From Schaalia radingae (GTDB taxonomy: Bacteria > Actinomycetota > Actinomycetes > Actinomycetales > Actinomycetaceae): a DNA stretch of 64,000 bases. The stretch spans positions 1 to 64,000 of the forward strand of contig NZ_LT629792.1 in assembly GCF_900106055.1 (NCBI RefSeq). Reading direction: 5' to 3'. Below are positions 52,752 to 62,914 of this stretch, one piece after another (within the stretch, counting starts at the first letter, position 1; the number at the start of each line of letters is the position of its first letter). Below the pieces are notes generated by a model. That model worked only from the letters and a program-made list of their open reading frames with translations. It was not told the origin of the DNA and did not search any database. Made by a program: the position numbers and the translations under genes.

Positions 52752-55202
52752 ATGTCGGCTTACGTTGGACTTCGGCGATACACGTCGGAACAGGATATTG
52801 ACGCGAAGATCGGTGCTCTTGATCTTCGCTCCAAAGTTGGCCTGCTCACTGGTGAAACCACGTGGAGTCTGCCAGCGGAACCGACAATCGGCTTACGATC
52901 TGTTGTCATGTCGGATGGTCCGGTTGGCGTGAGAGGGACTGGCGGATCCGACGAAGAAACCTCACTCTTATTTCCCTCTCCCACATGTATGAGCGCAACC
53001 TGGGATGCGGATCTTTTGGAACAAGCCGGGCGCCTCATGGCGTACGAGGCGCGACGACACGGCGTGGACGTTATTCTTGCTCCGCTCGTGAATATTCAAC
53101 GTACTCCCGTATCTGGTCGGCATTACGAAAACTCTTCGGAGGATCCATTTCTTGTATCCCGATCAGCAAATGCGATAATCCGCGGAATACAAAGCTGTGG
53201 TGTGGGCGTATGCGTGAAACACTACGTTGCCAATGATTCGGAAACAGAGAGAATCCGCTACATTTCGACCGTGGATCCAGCTGTATTGCGGGCAGTATAT
53301 TTGGCTCCTTTTGAGCGCGCCCTCGAAGAGGTACAACCGGCATCAATCATGGCTGCATACAACGCCATTGATGATGGAGTGGAATCTAATCGCGCTACTG
53401 ATCACCATCACTTGCTCACTGATGTACTCAAGAAAGAGCTTGGCTTTCAAGGACCGATTATTTCAGACTGGACCGCTACTTTAACGACAGAAGAATCTGC
53501 AAATGCAGGTCTTGACATTGTGATGCCCGGCCCTGACGGCCCATGGGGCGACCAACTTGTTCAGGCAGTGGAGGAAGGGAAAGTTGACGAGTCGCTGATC
53601 GACGACAAAGTGCGTCGTCTGCTGAGATTGGCAGATCAAGTGGGTAAGTTGGGCGAACATGTACCTGCAGAACTGGAAGCCTCAGATCACGCTGTCCTGC
53701 TTGACCTTTCCACCGCTGGGACAGTAGTTCTGAAAAACCATAATTCGGTCCCACTCAGTACGCCGCCCTCCTCACTGGCACTGATAGGCCCAAATGCAGT
53801 GGATGCGTACGTCCAGGGTGGGGGTTCTGCGCACGTGAATCCAGCACATGTTGTGTCCCCTGAAGAAGGAATGCATCGCGCATTTCCTGATGCGAAGATC
53901 ACACTCGCACAGGGAGTGAATTCCAGGATCCACGCGCCGGCTCTATCTGCTGAAAGGCTAAGTGACCCGGCTGGGTGCCCAGGAGTGTTGGTTCGACAAT
54001 ATGACAAAGATGGGCACGAGCTATCAAGTGAAACGCAAGCGTGGAGGGGAAATGTCCGCGACCTTGTCGACGGAGCAGAGACAATTCGCCTAACGGGAAA
54101 CATCAATCTTCCCGAACATGGAACGCATCGTATTGGCCTGGGACATGTGGGTACACACCAGCTCACGTTGAACGGCAATCCTGTCGAGCAGTTTGAGCGC
54201 GAAGTGAGCGACGATGTTGTTCTTGATTCATCGATCAACCATCCGTTGACGAACTTGTTCGAGGTGGAGGGAGGCTCCTCAGTTACTTTTGATGCCCAAT
54301 TCTCCGTAGTGCACTCATTGTGGGGAAACTTTGCCTTGGCCTATCTCCGGCATGAACTCCCCGGGCCGACAGATAACCAGAGGATTCAGGAAGCCGTTCA
54401 AACGGCCAGAAAAGCTGACACTGTCATCGTCATGGTGGGAACGAATGACGATGTCGAATCTGAAGGATGGGATCGAACAAATCTGGATCTGCCTGGACGA
54501 CAGAATGACCTAGTCAATGCAGTCCTGGATGTAGCCCCTGATGCGATCATTGTTGTCAATGCCGGTGCTCCTGTGTTGCTGCCATGGCTTGAAAGAGCTC
54601 GCACTGTGTTGTGGACCTGGTTCCCTGGAGAAGTATGTGGCGACGCACTTGCTGCGATTATGGCAGGGGAGAAAGAGCCATCTGGACGGCTACCTTGGAC
54701 CCTTCCCTCCCGGGCTGAAGATGTGCCCATTCCCAATGCCATCCCGAACGATGAATCACGCGTACTATACTCAGAAGGACTGAATGTCGGCTACCGTTCC
54801 TTTGGCATGGAGTCCGGACGCGTACCCGCCTGCTCATTTGGTCACGGGTTGGGCTGGTCCACATGGGAGTATTCCAACGCAACATGTGAACGATGCGACG
54901 ATGGATGGACGCTCAGTGTCGACGTAAAAAACACGGGTACACGTGAGAGCAGGGAAGTGATCCAAGCGTATGCAGTTCCGACAAATCCGACCATTGCTCT
55001 GCCGAATTACTGGTTGATCGGCTACACCAAAGAAACTATTGCACCTGGAGGTCAAAACACCATCAAAGTAGAAATACCACGTCACACATTTAGAACATGG
55101 GATGACTCCGATCATCAATGGGTGAATGTACACGGAACCTATCGAATTCTAATTGGTAGGTCGGCTACAGACATTCGGGCACAAGTCATCTTGAATAACT
55201 GA
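52752..55202 (+). CDS. Glycoside hydrolase family 3 beta-glucosidase
   Basis: The 816-residue enzyme releases terminal beta-linked glucose (or xylose). The N-terminal GH3 barrel holds KHYVANDSE (near residue 155) and the nucleophile aspartate in IISDWTAT (near 239). The second GH3 domain includes IVMVGTNDDVESEGWDR. Between them residues about 390-545 resemble an inserted PA14-like domain (IGLGHVGTHQLTLNG), and a fibronectin III-like domain closes the protein. There is no signal peptide, so it is cytoplasmic. GGAG lies a few bases before the ATG. It heads the TetR-controlled operon with the importer that follows. Confidence 0.93.
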   Translation: MSAYVGLRRYTSEQDIDAKIGALDLRSKVGLLTGETTWSLPAEPTIGLRSVVMSDGPVGVRGTGGSDEETSLLFPSPTCMSATWDADLLEQAGRLMAYEARRHGVDVILAPLVNIQRTPVSGRHYENSSEDPFLVSRSANAIIRGIQSCGVGVCVKHYVANDSETERIRYISTVDPAVLRAVYLAPFERALEEVQPASIMAAYNAIDDGVESNRATDHHHLLTDVLKKELGFQGPIISDWTATLTTEESANAGLDIVMPGPDGPWGDQLVQAVEEGKVDESLIDDKVRRLLRLADQVGKLGEHVPAELEASDHAVLLDLSTAGTVVLKNHNSVPLSTPPSSLALIGPNAVDAYVQGGGSAHVNPAHVVSPEEGMHRAFPDAKITLAQGVNSRIHAPALSAERLSDPAGCPGVLVRQYDKDGHELSSETQAWRGNVRDLVDGAETIRLTGNINLPEHGTHRIGLGHVGTHQLTLNGNPVEQFEREVSDDVVLDSSINHPLTNLFEVEGGSSVTFDAQFSVVHSLWGNFALAYLRHELPGPTDNQRIQEAVQTARKADTVIVMVGTNDDVESEGWDRTNLDLPGRQNDLVNAVLDVAPDAIIVVNAGAPVLLPWLERARTVLWTWFPGEVCGDALAAIMAGEKEPSGRLPWTLPSRAEDVPIPNAIPNDESRVLYSEGLNVGYRSFGMESGRVPACSFGHGLGWSTWEYSNATCERCDDGWTLSVDVKNTGTRESREVIQAYAVPTNPTIALPNYWLIGYTKETIAPGGQNTIKVEIPRHTFRTWDDSDHQWVNVHGTYRILIGRSATDIRAQVILNN

Positions 55203-55258
55203 CTGATTCAAGCATTCATATCGATCACAGGAACCCATCAAGTGCAAGGAGGCACGCA

Positions 55259-56950
55259 ATGAGATCGAAAAGAACACTGATGGCGCTGGTGGCATCGCTT
55301 GCAGGCGCTGCGCTGGTAGCTGGATGTGGTGGAGGAGCAGCAGGCGGCCAGTCTGGTCAGGCTGCCTCAGGCTCTAGCGCAGCTACTCAGGGCGGCGTAG
55401 CGCTCACAATTGGAAAGCCGGATGGAACTCAAACCAATAATTCCAATCCGTTTGTTGCCACGTCGTCAGGTCGCGTCATGGGCTACGTACAGGTTATTTA
55501 TGAACCATTGGCCGATTTCAACGCAGTTAAACCGCAAGAAGACTCCAAGCCTCGTTTGGCAGAATCATGGGAATTCAGTGAGGACTACACGGAAGTCAAG
55601 ATCAACGTTCGGCAAGGTGTGAAGTGGACCGATGGTGAAGACTTGACTGCCGATGACGTCGCCTATTCTTTCCAGATTCGGAAAGACAATGAAGCGTTGA
55701 ACAGTGACGCCCTTCCCATTGGCGATATCGCGGTCGATGGAAATACCGTCACGATCAAATTCACTCGACCTGTGTTTGTCAATGCACAGAAAGTCCTAGG
55801 AACTTTTATTGTTCCTGAGCATATTTGGAAAGACATTGCAGATCCTGTTACCGACCTCAACCAAAATCCAGTGGGAACAGGCCCATTTGTTTTTGAATCC
55901 TGGTCAAATCAAGCCGTCATTTTGAAAGCTAATCCAGAGTATTGGAACGGAATGCCGAAAGTTCCTGAGCTTCGGTACACGTCCTATAATGATAACTCTG
56001 CGCTGACGACAGCACTGATAAAAGGTGACGCGCAATGGGGATGGACATTTATTGCCGACTACGAAAATGTGTATGTAGCCCCGGATCCTGACCATAACAA
56101 GGCGTGGTTTCCAACGAATCTGAGCGTCGATGCACTGTTCCTGAATACGACTAAAGCACCCTTTGACAACCCAGCTTTACGTAAAGCAGTAGCAATGGTC
56201 ATTGATCGGGATGCGATTTCGACACAGGCCTCTTCGGGCGTTTTCCCTGCAACAAAGTCAGTGACTGGTCTGCCGAGCCCCGCTGGTGATGAATTCCAAA
56301 CTGCAAACTACAAAGGCAAGGAATACACGCCTGATATTGATGGTGCTAAGAAAGTCCTCATGGATGCGGGATATACATATAGCGGTGACAAATTGATGGA
56401 TCCCTCAGGGAATCCGGTGACGTTCACACTTGCAGATCCTGCAGGATGGGCTGACTACCTGACTGCGTTGCAGATCATTTCTGAAAACGTCAAAGAAATC
56501 GGTATCGATGCAACAGTTGATGCCCCAAACGTTGATACATGGAATACCAACATCGCAACGGGGCAGTTCGATGCAATTCTGCACTGGACAGACTCAGGAT
56601 CAACGCCGTGGAATATCTATTCCAACATCATGGATGGACTGCAGCTCAAGCCATTGGGCGAAACTGCTGCTTGGAACTTCGGCCGCTACGACTCGCAAGA
56701 GGCAACGGACGCGCTGGCAGAATATGCGACTGCATCTTCAGATGATGCGCGTACGGCAGCGTTGGAAAAGATTCAACAGATTTTTGTTGATGAAGTGCCC
56801 GCTATTGTGACGACCGCCCGTCCGGCGCTTGCTGAGTACTCGACCAAGTACTACACAGGATGGCCCGACGAAGACAATCCCTACATGTCGCCGGACCCAA
56901 CACAGCCAGGCGCAGCATTGATCTTGATGTCGCTTGAGCCTGTCAAGTAA
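55259..56950 (+). CDS. Oligopeptide/oligosaccharide ABC transporter, substrate-binding lipoprotein
   Basis: This SBP_bac_5 (DppA/OppA type) protein of 563 residues has lipobox VAGC-GGG after a basic start and hydrophobic stretch. The family core includes SKPRLAESWEFSEDYTEVKINVRQGVKWTDGEDLTADDVAYSF and later NPALRKAVAMVIDRD, both in parts. Although the family mostly binds peptides, members next to GH3 enzymes often bind beta-glucosides or cello-/xylo-oligosaccharides, as inferred here. AAGGAGG lies just before the ATG. A strong hairpin follows the gene. Confidence 0.93.
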   Translation: MRSKRTLMALVASLAGAALVAGCGGGAAGGQSGQAASGSSAATQGGVALTIGKPDGTQTNNSNPFVATSSGRVMGYVQVIYEPLADFNAVKPQEDSKPRLAESWEFSEDYTEVKINVRQGVKWTDGEDLTADDVAYSFQIRKDNEALNSDALPIGDIAVDGNTVTIKFTRPVFVNAQKVLGTFIVPEHIWKDIADPVTDLNQNPVGTGPFVFESWSNQAVILKANPEYWNGMPKVPELRYTSYNDNSALTTALIKGDAQWGWTFIADYENVYVAPDPDHNKAWFPTNLSVDALFLNTTKAPFDNPALRKAVAMVIDRDAISTQASSGVFPATKSVTGLPSPAGDEFQTANYKGKEYTPDIDGAKKVLMDAGYTYSGDKLMDPSGNPVTFTLADPAGWADYLTALQIISENVKEIGIDATVDAPNVDTWNTNIATGQFDAILHWTDSGSTPWNIYSNIMDGLQLKPLGETAAWNFGRYDSQEATDALAEYATASSDDARTAALEKIQQIFVDEVPAIVTTARPALAEYSTKYYTGWPDEDNPYMSPDPTQPGAALILMSLEPVK

Positions 56951-56997
56951 TCAAATTCGATATGCATGTTCTCATTGGAGATCGTGCGAAGCTAACG

Positions 56998-57033
56998 GTC
57001 TGCCGCACTTCTTCATGCGGAAGTGCGGCAGAC
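56998..57033 (+). repeat. Stem-loop between binding protein and transporter core genes
   Basis: GTCTGCCGCACTTC (56998-57011) pairs perfectly with GAAGTGCGGCAGAC (57020-57033) around an eight-base loop. There is no T-run after it. In such operons an intercistronic hairpin often protects the binding-protein message and lowers expression of the genes after it. Confidence 0.8.
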
Positions 57034-57127
57034 GCTGGCCGCCCCTTCATCATGCTCTCAACCAATTGGTCCCGCCTGCAGCTTCCTACCAGCGTCACTG
57101 TATTTCATGTCAAGGAGATCGTCTGAT

Positions 57128-58135
57128 ATGCCAGCAACCGACATCACACGTCATGACCCTGTGATCGAAGCACGCAATCTCACTAAACACTTTCCTGTTC
57201 GCGGTATCGCCAATCGCGGCAAGTCCGTGCATGCAGTTGATGAGGTGAATCTATCAATTCATGCAGGTGAGGTAGTCGCCCTCGTCGGAGAATCCGGTTC
57301 CGGCAAATCAACGGTTGCCAAACTACTCTGCGCGCTTATAGGTAAGACGGACGGTGACATCCTTCTGGACGGGCATTCAATCCGAATTCGTGGGCGCCGC
57401 TCATATCGCAAACACGTTTCTGAGGTGCAGATGATTTTTCAGGATCCCTTCGCCTCTCTTAATGGAATCCACACAGTCCGCTACGTATTGTCGCGGGCAG
57501 TGAGAATTCACAACCGGCATCTGTCCAGATCTGAAGTTGACAAACGTGTTCTTGAGCTCTTGTCGCGAGTTCAGCTCAGCCCTCCAGAACGGTGGATCGA
57601 CAAGTTTCCACACGAGCTTTCGGGAGGACAGCGTCAGAGGGTCTCTATCGCTCGCGCTCTAGCAGCTCATCCGAAAGTTCTTCTGGCCGATGAACCCATA
57701 TCGATGCTTGATGTTTCGATCAGACTGGGAATATTGAACCTGTTGCAGTCCCTGCGCGACGACGATGGAATTGCCATCTTGTATATCACTCACGATGTGG
57801 CATCGGCACGCTACTTCGCCGACCGCACTATTGTGATGTATGCGGGGCGAATCGTTGAAGAGGGTCCTTCTGAAGACGTCACTCAAAATCCTCAACATCC
57901 TTACACACAGCTCCTCGTTTCCTCCGCACCTGACCCAGATCGCCTGGCTGAAGCAACGGAAGAGGACACAACCGGTGAGCCTCCCAACCTGATTACGCCG
58001 CCTCCAGGGTGCCGATTCCATCCTCGATGTCCTCTCGCCAAGGCGCAATGCTCCACAGAACTGCCACCATATGTGCCGGTTCATCGCCGAGATGGTCTCG
58101 CAGCATGCTGGTTACTTTCAGAGGAGGCATTATGA
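57128..58135 (+). CDS. ABC transporter ATP-binding protein, DppF/OppF type
   Basis: Walker A is GESGSGKST, the signature is [16 protein letters not shown], and Walker B reads [12 protein letters not shown]. The C-terminal oligopeptide-transporter tail has the cysteine cluster [15 protein letters not shown], which in this family can hold an iron-sulfur cluster. An in-frame frame extends upstream to 57023 through the hairpin, but AAGGAGA before the ATG at 57128 fixes the start (335 residues). It overlaps the next gene by four bases. Confidence 0.92.
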   Translation: MPATDITRHDPVIEARNLTKHFPVRGIANRGKSVHAVDEVNLSIHAGEVVALVGESGSGKSTVAKLLCALIGKTDGDILLDGHSIRIRGRRSYRKHVSEVQMIFQDPFASLNGIHTVRYVLSRAVRIHNRHLSRSEVDKRVLELLSRVQLSPPERWIDKFPHELSGGQRQRVSIARALAAHPKVLLADEPISMLDVSIRLGILNLLQSLRDDDGIAILYITHDVASARYFADRTIVMYAGRIVEEGPSEDVTQNPQHPYTQLLVSSAPDPDRLAEATEEDTTGEPPNLITPPPGCRFHPRCPLAKAQCSTELPPYVPVHRRDGLAACWLLSEEAL

Positions 58136-59112
58136 AACAGATCATTCGAAAGATCCTGTTTTACCTTTTTACTGCATGGGCGGCATTGACGATCAACTTC
58201 ATTGTGCCGCGACTGATGCCTGGTGATCCTGTCCAATCTCTCATGACACGCTACCAAGGCAATCTGAGCACAGACGCCATCCAGTCATTGACGGTACTAT
58301 TTGGCCTTGATAAGGAAACATCGCTGTGGGAACAATATGTCACCTATTTTCAACAGGTTTTTCGCGGTGATTTGGGCTTGTCCTTTACGTTCTTTCCCTC
58401 GCCAGTTATCAGCATCGTTGCACAATCCCTGCCCTGGACTATTGCACTGGTCGGTATTGCCACAGTTATCTCCTTTGTCCTTGGCTCAGCAATTGGAATG
58501 TATCTGGGATGGAGGCGAGGAACGTGGGCCGATTCGCTGATTCCGCTGACCACTTTCTTTTCTTCGGTGCCTTATTTTTGGATTGGGCTTCTTGCAATTG
58601 CACTACTCGCAGTAGCATGGCCTATCTTTCCTGCGTCCGGTGGATATGAGTCAGCACTGATCCCGGCATTTACATCGACATTTATCGGATCAGTGCTGTA
58701 CCACGCGATACTGCCAGCTTTTACAATTGTTCTTTCATCCATTGCCGGATGGATACTCGGGATGCGCAACATGATGGTGACAGTTTCATCTGAGGACTAC
58801 GTCACTGTTGCCCACGCAAAGGGCTTAAGCGAAGGTCGTGTCATGGTGGCGTATGCAGCACGTAACGCAGTTTTGCCTCAAATATCAGGGTTCGCATTAT
58901 CCCTTGGTTTCGTAGTCTCGGGCACATTGGTCATGGAAATGGTGTTTTCCTATCCAGGCGTGGGATATGTGCTCTACCAGGCTGTTCAGTCCAAGGACTA
59001 TCCACTGATGCAGGGAGTGTTCCTGGTGATCACGTTCTCAGTTCTGGTGGCGAACATCTTGGCAGACGTTGTTTATGCGTTCTTAGATCCCCGTATTAGG
59101 CAGGAGGCCTAA
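58132..59112 (+). CDS. ABC transporter permease, DppB type
   Basis: This 326-residue membrane protein has six helices, the DppB/OppB opening ([27 protein letters not shown]) and the EAA loop region [34 protein letters not shown] lies four bases before the ATG at 58132, which overlaps the previous stop (ATGA). Confidence 0.93.
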   Translation: MKQIIRKILFYLFTAWAALTINFIVPRLMPGDPVQSLMTRYQGNLSTDAIQSLTVLFGLDKETSLWEQYVTYFQQVFRGDLGLSFTFFPSPVISIVAQSLPWTIALVGIATVISFVLGSAIGMYLGWRRGTWADSLIPLTTFFSSVPYFWIGLLAIALLAVAWPIFPASGGYESALIPAFTSTFIGSVLYHAILPAFTIVLSSIAGWILGMRNMMVTVSSEDYVTVAHAKGLSEGRVMVAYAARNAVLPQISGFALSLGFVVSGTLVMEMVFSYPGVGYVLYQAVQSKDYPLMQGVFLVITFSVLVANILADVVYAFLDPRIRQEA

Positions 59113-59115
59113 GAG

Positions 59116-60201
59116 ATGACGATTCAACCGACAACAGAGATGACCGAAGAGCAAGGCCTCGCTCCGGATCCGGTCACCAACGAGGGCAAGGTGGAGAGTG
59201 TCCGTGCGCCTAAACGAGTACGCTTTGTCTTCCTGCGTAACGCTAAGGCGGCAACTGGTGTAGGGATCCTGCTTTTCTTCTCCATACTTGCTGTCATTGG
59301 TCCGTGGATCGCTCCATATGATCCCAACAAACTGGGGCCAGACATTATGCAAGGCCCATCGGCGGCGCACTGGCTGGGCACGACAAACACCGGTCAAGAT
59401 ATTCTGTCGCAAATTCTTGTCGGGACGCGCGGTGTCATGATCGTTGGGTTTTCGGCTGGAATTATCGCCACTGCTCTTGCAGTACTCGTTGGCGTGACTG
59501 CAGGATTTGTCGGAGGAGTCGGAGACGATATCCTTTCAGCTCTATCAAATGTGTTCCTTGTGATTCCCGCGTTACCTCTGATCATCATTGTGACGGGGCA
59601 ATTGCCAACGTCATCTGAATTCACGATTGCTTTCGTGATTTCAATTACTGGTTGGGCGTGGGGAGCGCGTGTGCTACGTGCTCAGACGCTGTCGTTACGG
59701 CAAAGGGACTTCGTACAGGCGGCGCGCGCAAACGGCGAATCCATGCCACGAATCGTGTTATTTGAAGTCTTGCCGAATCTGACAGCGATTATTGCTTCAT
59801 CTTTTGTCAATACCGTGAATGCGGCCGTTTTGTCAGAAGTGACGCTGGCATTCATTGGAGTGACGTCGATTTCGGATTGGAACTGGGGAACAATCCTGTT
59901 CTGGGCACAGTCGAACCAGGCGCTATTCAGAGGAGCATGGTGGTGGTTCGTTCCAGCCGGGTTGTGCATCGCCATGCTGGGAATGGCATTGGCATTAGTG
60001 AACTTCGGCATTGATGAATTCGTGAATCCTCGTTTGCGTTCGACAGGTATGAATGCGCGCACGTTGAGGAAACGCGGTATTCGACCAAGGATTGGATTCA
60101 CCCCTGTTGCCGTGCCTGCCACGAATAAATCCGCGCGGCAACAGCGCTCACGGGCCGACGGCCACAAACGCTTACCTTCGGAAGAAGGAGGTCACAGATG
60201 A
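59116..60201 (+). CDS. ABC transporter permease, DppC type
   Basis: The second permease, 361 residues, has an N-terminal cytoplasmic part, six helices and the EAA loop FVQAARANGESMPRIVLFEVLPN. The DppC hallmark HWLGTTNTGQDILSQILVGTR is present. A basic tail of about 40 residues follows the last helix. It lies three bases after dppB-type gene and overlaps the next ATPase start by four bases (ATGA at 60198). Confidence 0.93.
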   Translation: MTIQPTTEMTEEQGLAPDPVTNEGKVESVRAPKRVRFVFLRNAKAATGVGILLFFSILAVIGPWIAPYDPNKLGPDIMQGPSAAHWLGTTNTGQDILSQILVGTRGVMIVGFSAGIIATALAVLVGVTAGFVGGVGDDILSALSNVFLVIPALPLIIIVTGQLPTSSEFTIAFVISITGWAWGARVLRAQTLSLRQRDFVQAARANGESMPRIVLFEVLPNLTAIIASSFVNTVNAAVLSEVTLAFIGVTSISDWNWGTILFWAQSNQALFRGAWWWFVPAGLCIAMLGMALALVNFGIDEFVNPRLRSTGMNARTLRKRGIRPRIGFTPVAVPATNKSARQQRSRADGHKRLPSEEGGHR

Positions 60202-61256
60202 GGGATCATATGAGCGAAGCATCCGATGTTGTTCTCGATATTCGCGATCTATACGTTGATTATGGGTTTACAGAAAACCCAGTGAGTGTCCTGAAAGGCG
60301 TTTCACTGGAGCTACGACGTGGTGAAATCTTGGGCTTGGCGGGAGAATCCGGATGCGGAAAGTCAACGCTCGCGTACGCTGCGACTCGTTTGTTGCCACC
60401 GCCGGGGGTTATCGTCGGTGGCGAAGTGATCTTCACGGATCGAGACGGGACCCAGCGGAACCTGTTGCGACTGTCTGATTCGGAGCTTCGCCAAACACGC
60501 TGGGAGGACACTGCCATCGTTTTCCAGGGTGCGATGAACTCGCTCAATCCTGTTCACCGTGTTGGAGCACAGATTGCCGATGCGATTCATGCGCATCGAC
60601 CTGGGGTGAGTCGACACCAGGCGTTGGTTCGAGCGCGCGAGCTGTTTGAGTTGGTGGGCATCTCTGCTGACCGTGTGATGTCGTTTCCGCACCAACTGTC
60701 AGGCGGCATGAGGCAACGCGCGATGATTGCAATGGCTTTGGCACTGGAGCCGCAGGTTCTGATCATGGATGAGCCGACGACAGCGCTTGACGTCGTCATG
60801 CAGCGCCAGATTCTGGGCCAAATCCTTAAATTGCGTGAAGAGCTCGACTTCTCAGTCATTTTCATCACGCATGATGTGTCGTTACTCATCGAAATGGCTG
60901 ATCGCATTGCCATCATGTATGCCGGAGAAATAGTTGAAGAGGCTGGGGCCCAGGACATCTATCGACGTCCACGTCACCCCTACTCGAAAGCTCTGCTTGC
61001 ATCGTTTCCACCTCTACACGGGCCGAGGCGTACATTGGGCGGAATTCCTGGAACTCCGCCGGACCTGTCACAAACAATTACTGGATGCCCTTTTGCCCCA
61101 CGATGCGCTTACGCAATGGATCAGTGCCGTGAGAACGATCCGGAACTTCTCTTTCCCGTGATCTGTGGGCAGAAAGAAGACAGGCGCGTGGCGTGCCACC
61201 TTCATGATGGGAAATACAGTCAGCAGGAGGCTCCTGCCGAGTTGACGAAAAAATAG
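60198..61256 (+). CDS. ABC transporter ATP-binding protein, DppD type
   Basis: Walker A is GESGCGKST, the signature LSGGMRQRAMIAMALA, and Walker B VLIMDEPTTALD. The C-terminal oligopeptide tail has GCPFAPRCAYAMDQC. Together with the DppF-type ATPase it completes a five-part importer: binding protein, F, B, C, D. AAGGAGG precedes the ATG at 60198. A second ATG five codons downstream is possible. Confidence 0.93.
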   Translation: MRDHMSEASDVVLDIRDLYVDYGFTENPVSVLKGVSLELRRGEILGLAGESGCGKSTLAYAATRLLPPPGVIVGGEVIFTDRDGTQRNLLRLSDSELRQTRWEDTAIVFQGAMNSLNPVHRVGAQIADAIHAHRPGVSRHQALVRARELFELVGISADRVMSFPHQLSGGMRQRAMIAMALALEPQVLIMDEPTTALDVVMQRQILGQILKLREELDFSVIFITHDVSLLIEMADRIAIMYAGEIVEEAGAQDIYRRPRHPYSKALLASFPPLHGPRRTLGGIPGTPPDLSQTITGCPFAPRCAYAMDQCRENDPELLFPVICGQKEDRRVACHLHDGKYSQQEAPAELTKK

Positions 61257-61320
61257 TGGAAGGATCGCGAGCGACATCCGATGAGCTGCTAGCACGAATC
61301 CTTTTTCTGGCAAACGAGGA

Positions 61321-61385
61321 ACGGCCACAGAACCACGTACCGCTCACCAGTGTGAGTGTCACGGTGACGTGATATCTGTGGCCGT
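61321..61385. terminator. Branched inverted repeat between convergent transporter and pntB genes
   Basis: ACGGCCACAGA (61321-61331) pairs exactly with TCTGTGGCCGT (61375-61385). Inside, CTCAC-cagt-GTGAG and GTCAC-g-GTGAC can form two small hairpins, giving a branched junction. It lies 26 bases from the pntB end and 64 bases after the ATPase gene, so it probably stops transcription from both sides. Confidence 0.65.
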
Positions 61386-61411
61386 TGCCCGTATCAGGTT
61401 CAGCTTGGGCA

Positions 61412-62902
61412 TCACAACGCAGAAATGATTGCTTCGACTGAGGCTTTGGCATCACCGAAGAGCATGTGCGTGTTGTCCTTGAAGAACAACGGGTTCTGTA
61501 CACCCGCATAGCCGGTCGCCATCGAACGTTTGAAGACGATGACATCGTGTGCATCCCACACCTTTAGCACCGGCATTCCCGCAATCGGGGAGCCGGGCTG
61601 CTCGGCGGCAGGATTCACCGTGTCATTCGCGCCGATGACGAGGACGACGTCAACATCACCGAAATCATCGTTGACCTCATCCATTTCCATCACGATGTCG
61701 TAGGGAACCTTGGCTTCAGCCAGCAGCACGTTCATATGACCGGGCAGGCGACCTGCAACAGGGTGAATACCGAAGCGGACATCCACACCCGCCTCGCGCA
61801 GTCGCTTCGTCAGGTCCGCGACTGGATACTGTGCCTGAGCCACTGCCATGCCGTACCCGGGAGTGATCATGACGTGCTGCGCATCCGTCAACATCTCGGC
61901 GACACGCGCAGCGTCAATCTCGCGATATTCGCCTGTTTCGTCCGAGGCTGACGCAGTCGCACCTGTCGATCCGAAACCGCCCAGGATGACGGAGATGAAC
62001 GAACGGTTCATCGCCTTGCACATGATGTAGGACAGGTACGCGCCGGAGGAGCCGACAAGCGCGCCAGTGATAATGAGCAGATCATTGTTGAGCATGAAGC
62101 CGGCCGCTGCCGCAGCCCACCCGGAATACGAGTTCAGCATGGACACGACAACGGGCATGTCTCCGCCGCCGATCGCGGCCACCAGGTGCACACCCAGTGC
62201 CAGCGCGATGAGAGTCATAATGATTAACGCTGCAATGCCAACTCCGGTGAAACCGTCCTGACGCACGAACAGTACCATCAGGATGAGGCAGACGACGATG
62301 GCAGCAAGGTTGATCCAGTTGCGCCCCGGAAGCATCAACGGTGCGCCCGAAATCTTCGCGGACAATTTGAGGTACGCGATGATTGAGCCGGTCAAGGTGA
62401 CGGCACCGATGAAGATGCCCAGGAACACTTCACCGAGGTGGAATCCTCCCAGCAGAAGCGCATTGGCGTCGGGTGCCAGGTAGGAATTGAACCCCACCAG
62501 CACTGCTGCCAGGCCGACAAATGAGTGCAGCAATGCGATCAGTTCCGGCATGCCGGTCATCTGAACGTTGCGTGCCTTCCAGATGCCGATCACTGCGCCG
62601 ATACTCATTGCCAGCGCAATCAGGATCGCGGTGACGACCACCCCGCGTGCCGGCTGCGACGTGAGAGCCAGGACTATGGTGGCGACCAGCGCAATCGCCA
62701 TGCCGATGATGCCTGAATTGTTGCCACGTTGAGCCGTCTCATGTCGGGACAGTCCGGCCAGCGCCAGGATGAAGAATATGGCGGCAACAATGTAGGCGAA
62801 AACAACGAAGTGTGAAACGAAGCCGCCCGACAGGAGGTCGGCACCCGGAATTTCAGCTGACATGAGGTCCTGGGGAAACGGTGTGACAAGGTTGGTGAAC
62901 AC
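61412..62902 (-). CDS. pntB: NAD(P) transhydrogenase subunit beta
   Basis: PntB is the membrane and NADP(H)-binding part of the proton-translocating transhydrogenase, which makes NADPH from NADH using the proton gradient. The 496-residue product has about nine helices, then domain [24 protein letters not shown], the [19 protein letters not shown] segment, [16 protein letters not shown] and [19 protein letters not shown]. All key domain III motifs are intact. It starts 12 bases after the pntA stop. Confidence 0.95.
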   Translation of the reverse strand: MFTNLVTPFPQDLMSAEIPGADLLSGGFVSHFVVFAYIVAAIFFILALAGLSRHETAQRGNNSGIIGMAIALVATIVLALTSQPARGVVVTAILIALAMSIGAVIGIWKARNVQMTGMPELIALLHSFVGLAAVLVGFNSYLAPDANALLLGGFHLGEVFLGIFIGAVTLTGSIIAYLKLSAKISGAPLMLPGRNWINLAAIVVCLILMVLFVRQDGFTGVGIAALIIMTLIALALGVHLVAAIGGGDMPVVVSMLNSYSGWAAAAAGFMLNNDLLIITGALVGSSGAYLSYIMCKAMNRSFISVILGGFGSTGATASASDETGEYREIDAARVAEMLTDAQHVMITPGYGMAVAQAQYPVADLTKRLREAGVDVRFGIHPVAGRLPGHMNVLLAEAKVPYDIVMEMDEVNDDFGDVDVVLVIGANDTVNPAAEQPGSPIAGMPVLKVWDAHDVIVFKRSMATGYAGVQNPLFFKDNTHMLFGDAKASVEAIISAL

Positions 62903-62914
62903 GGTAAATCTGCC

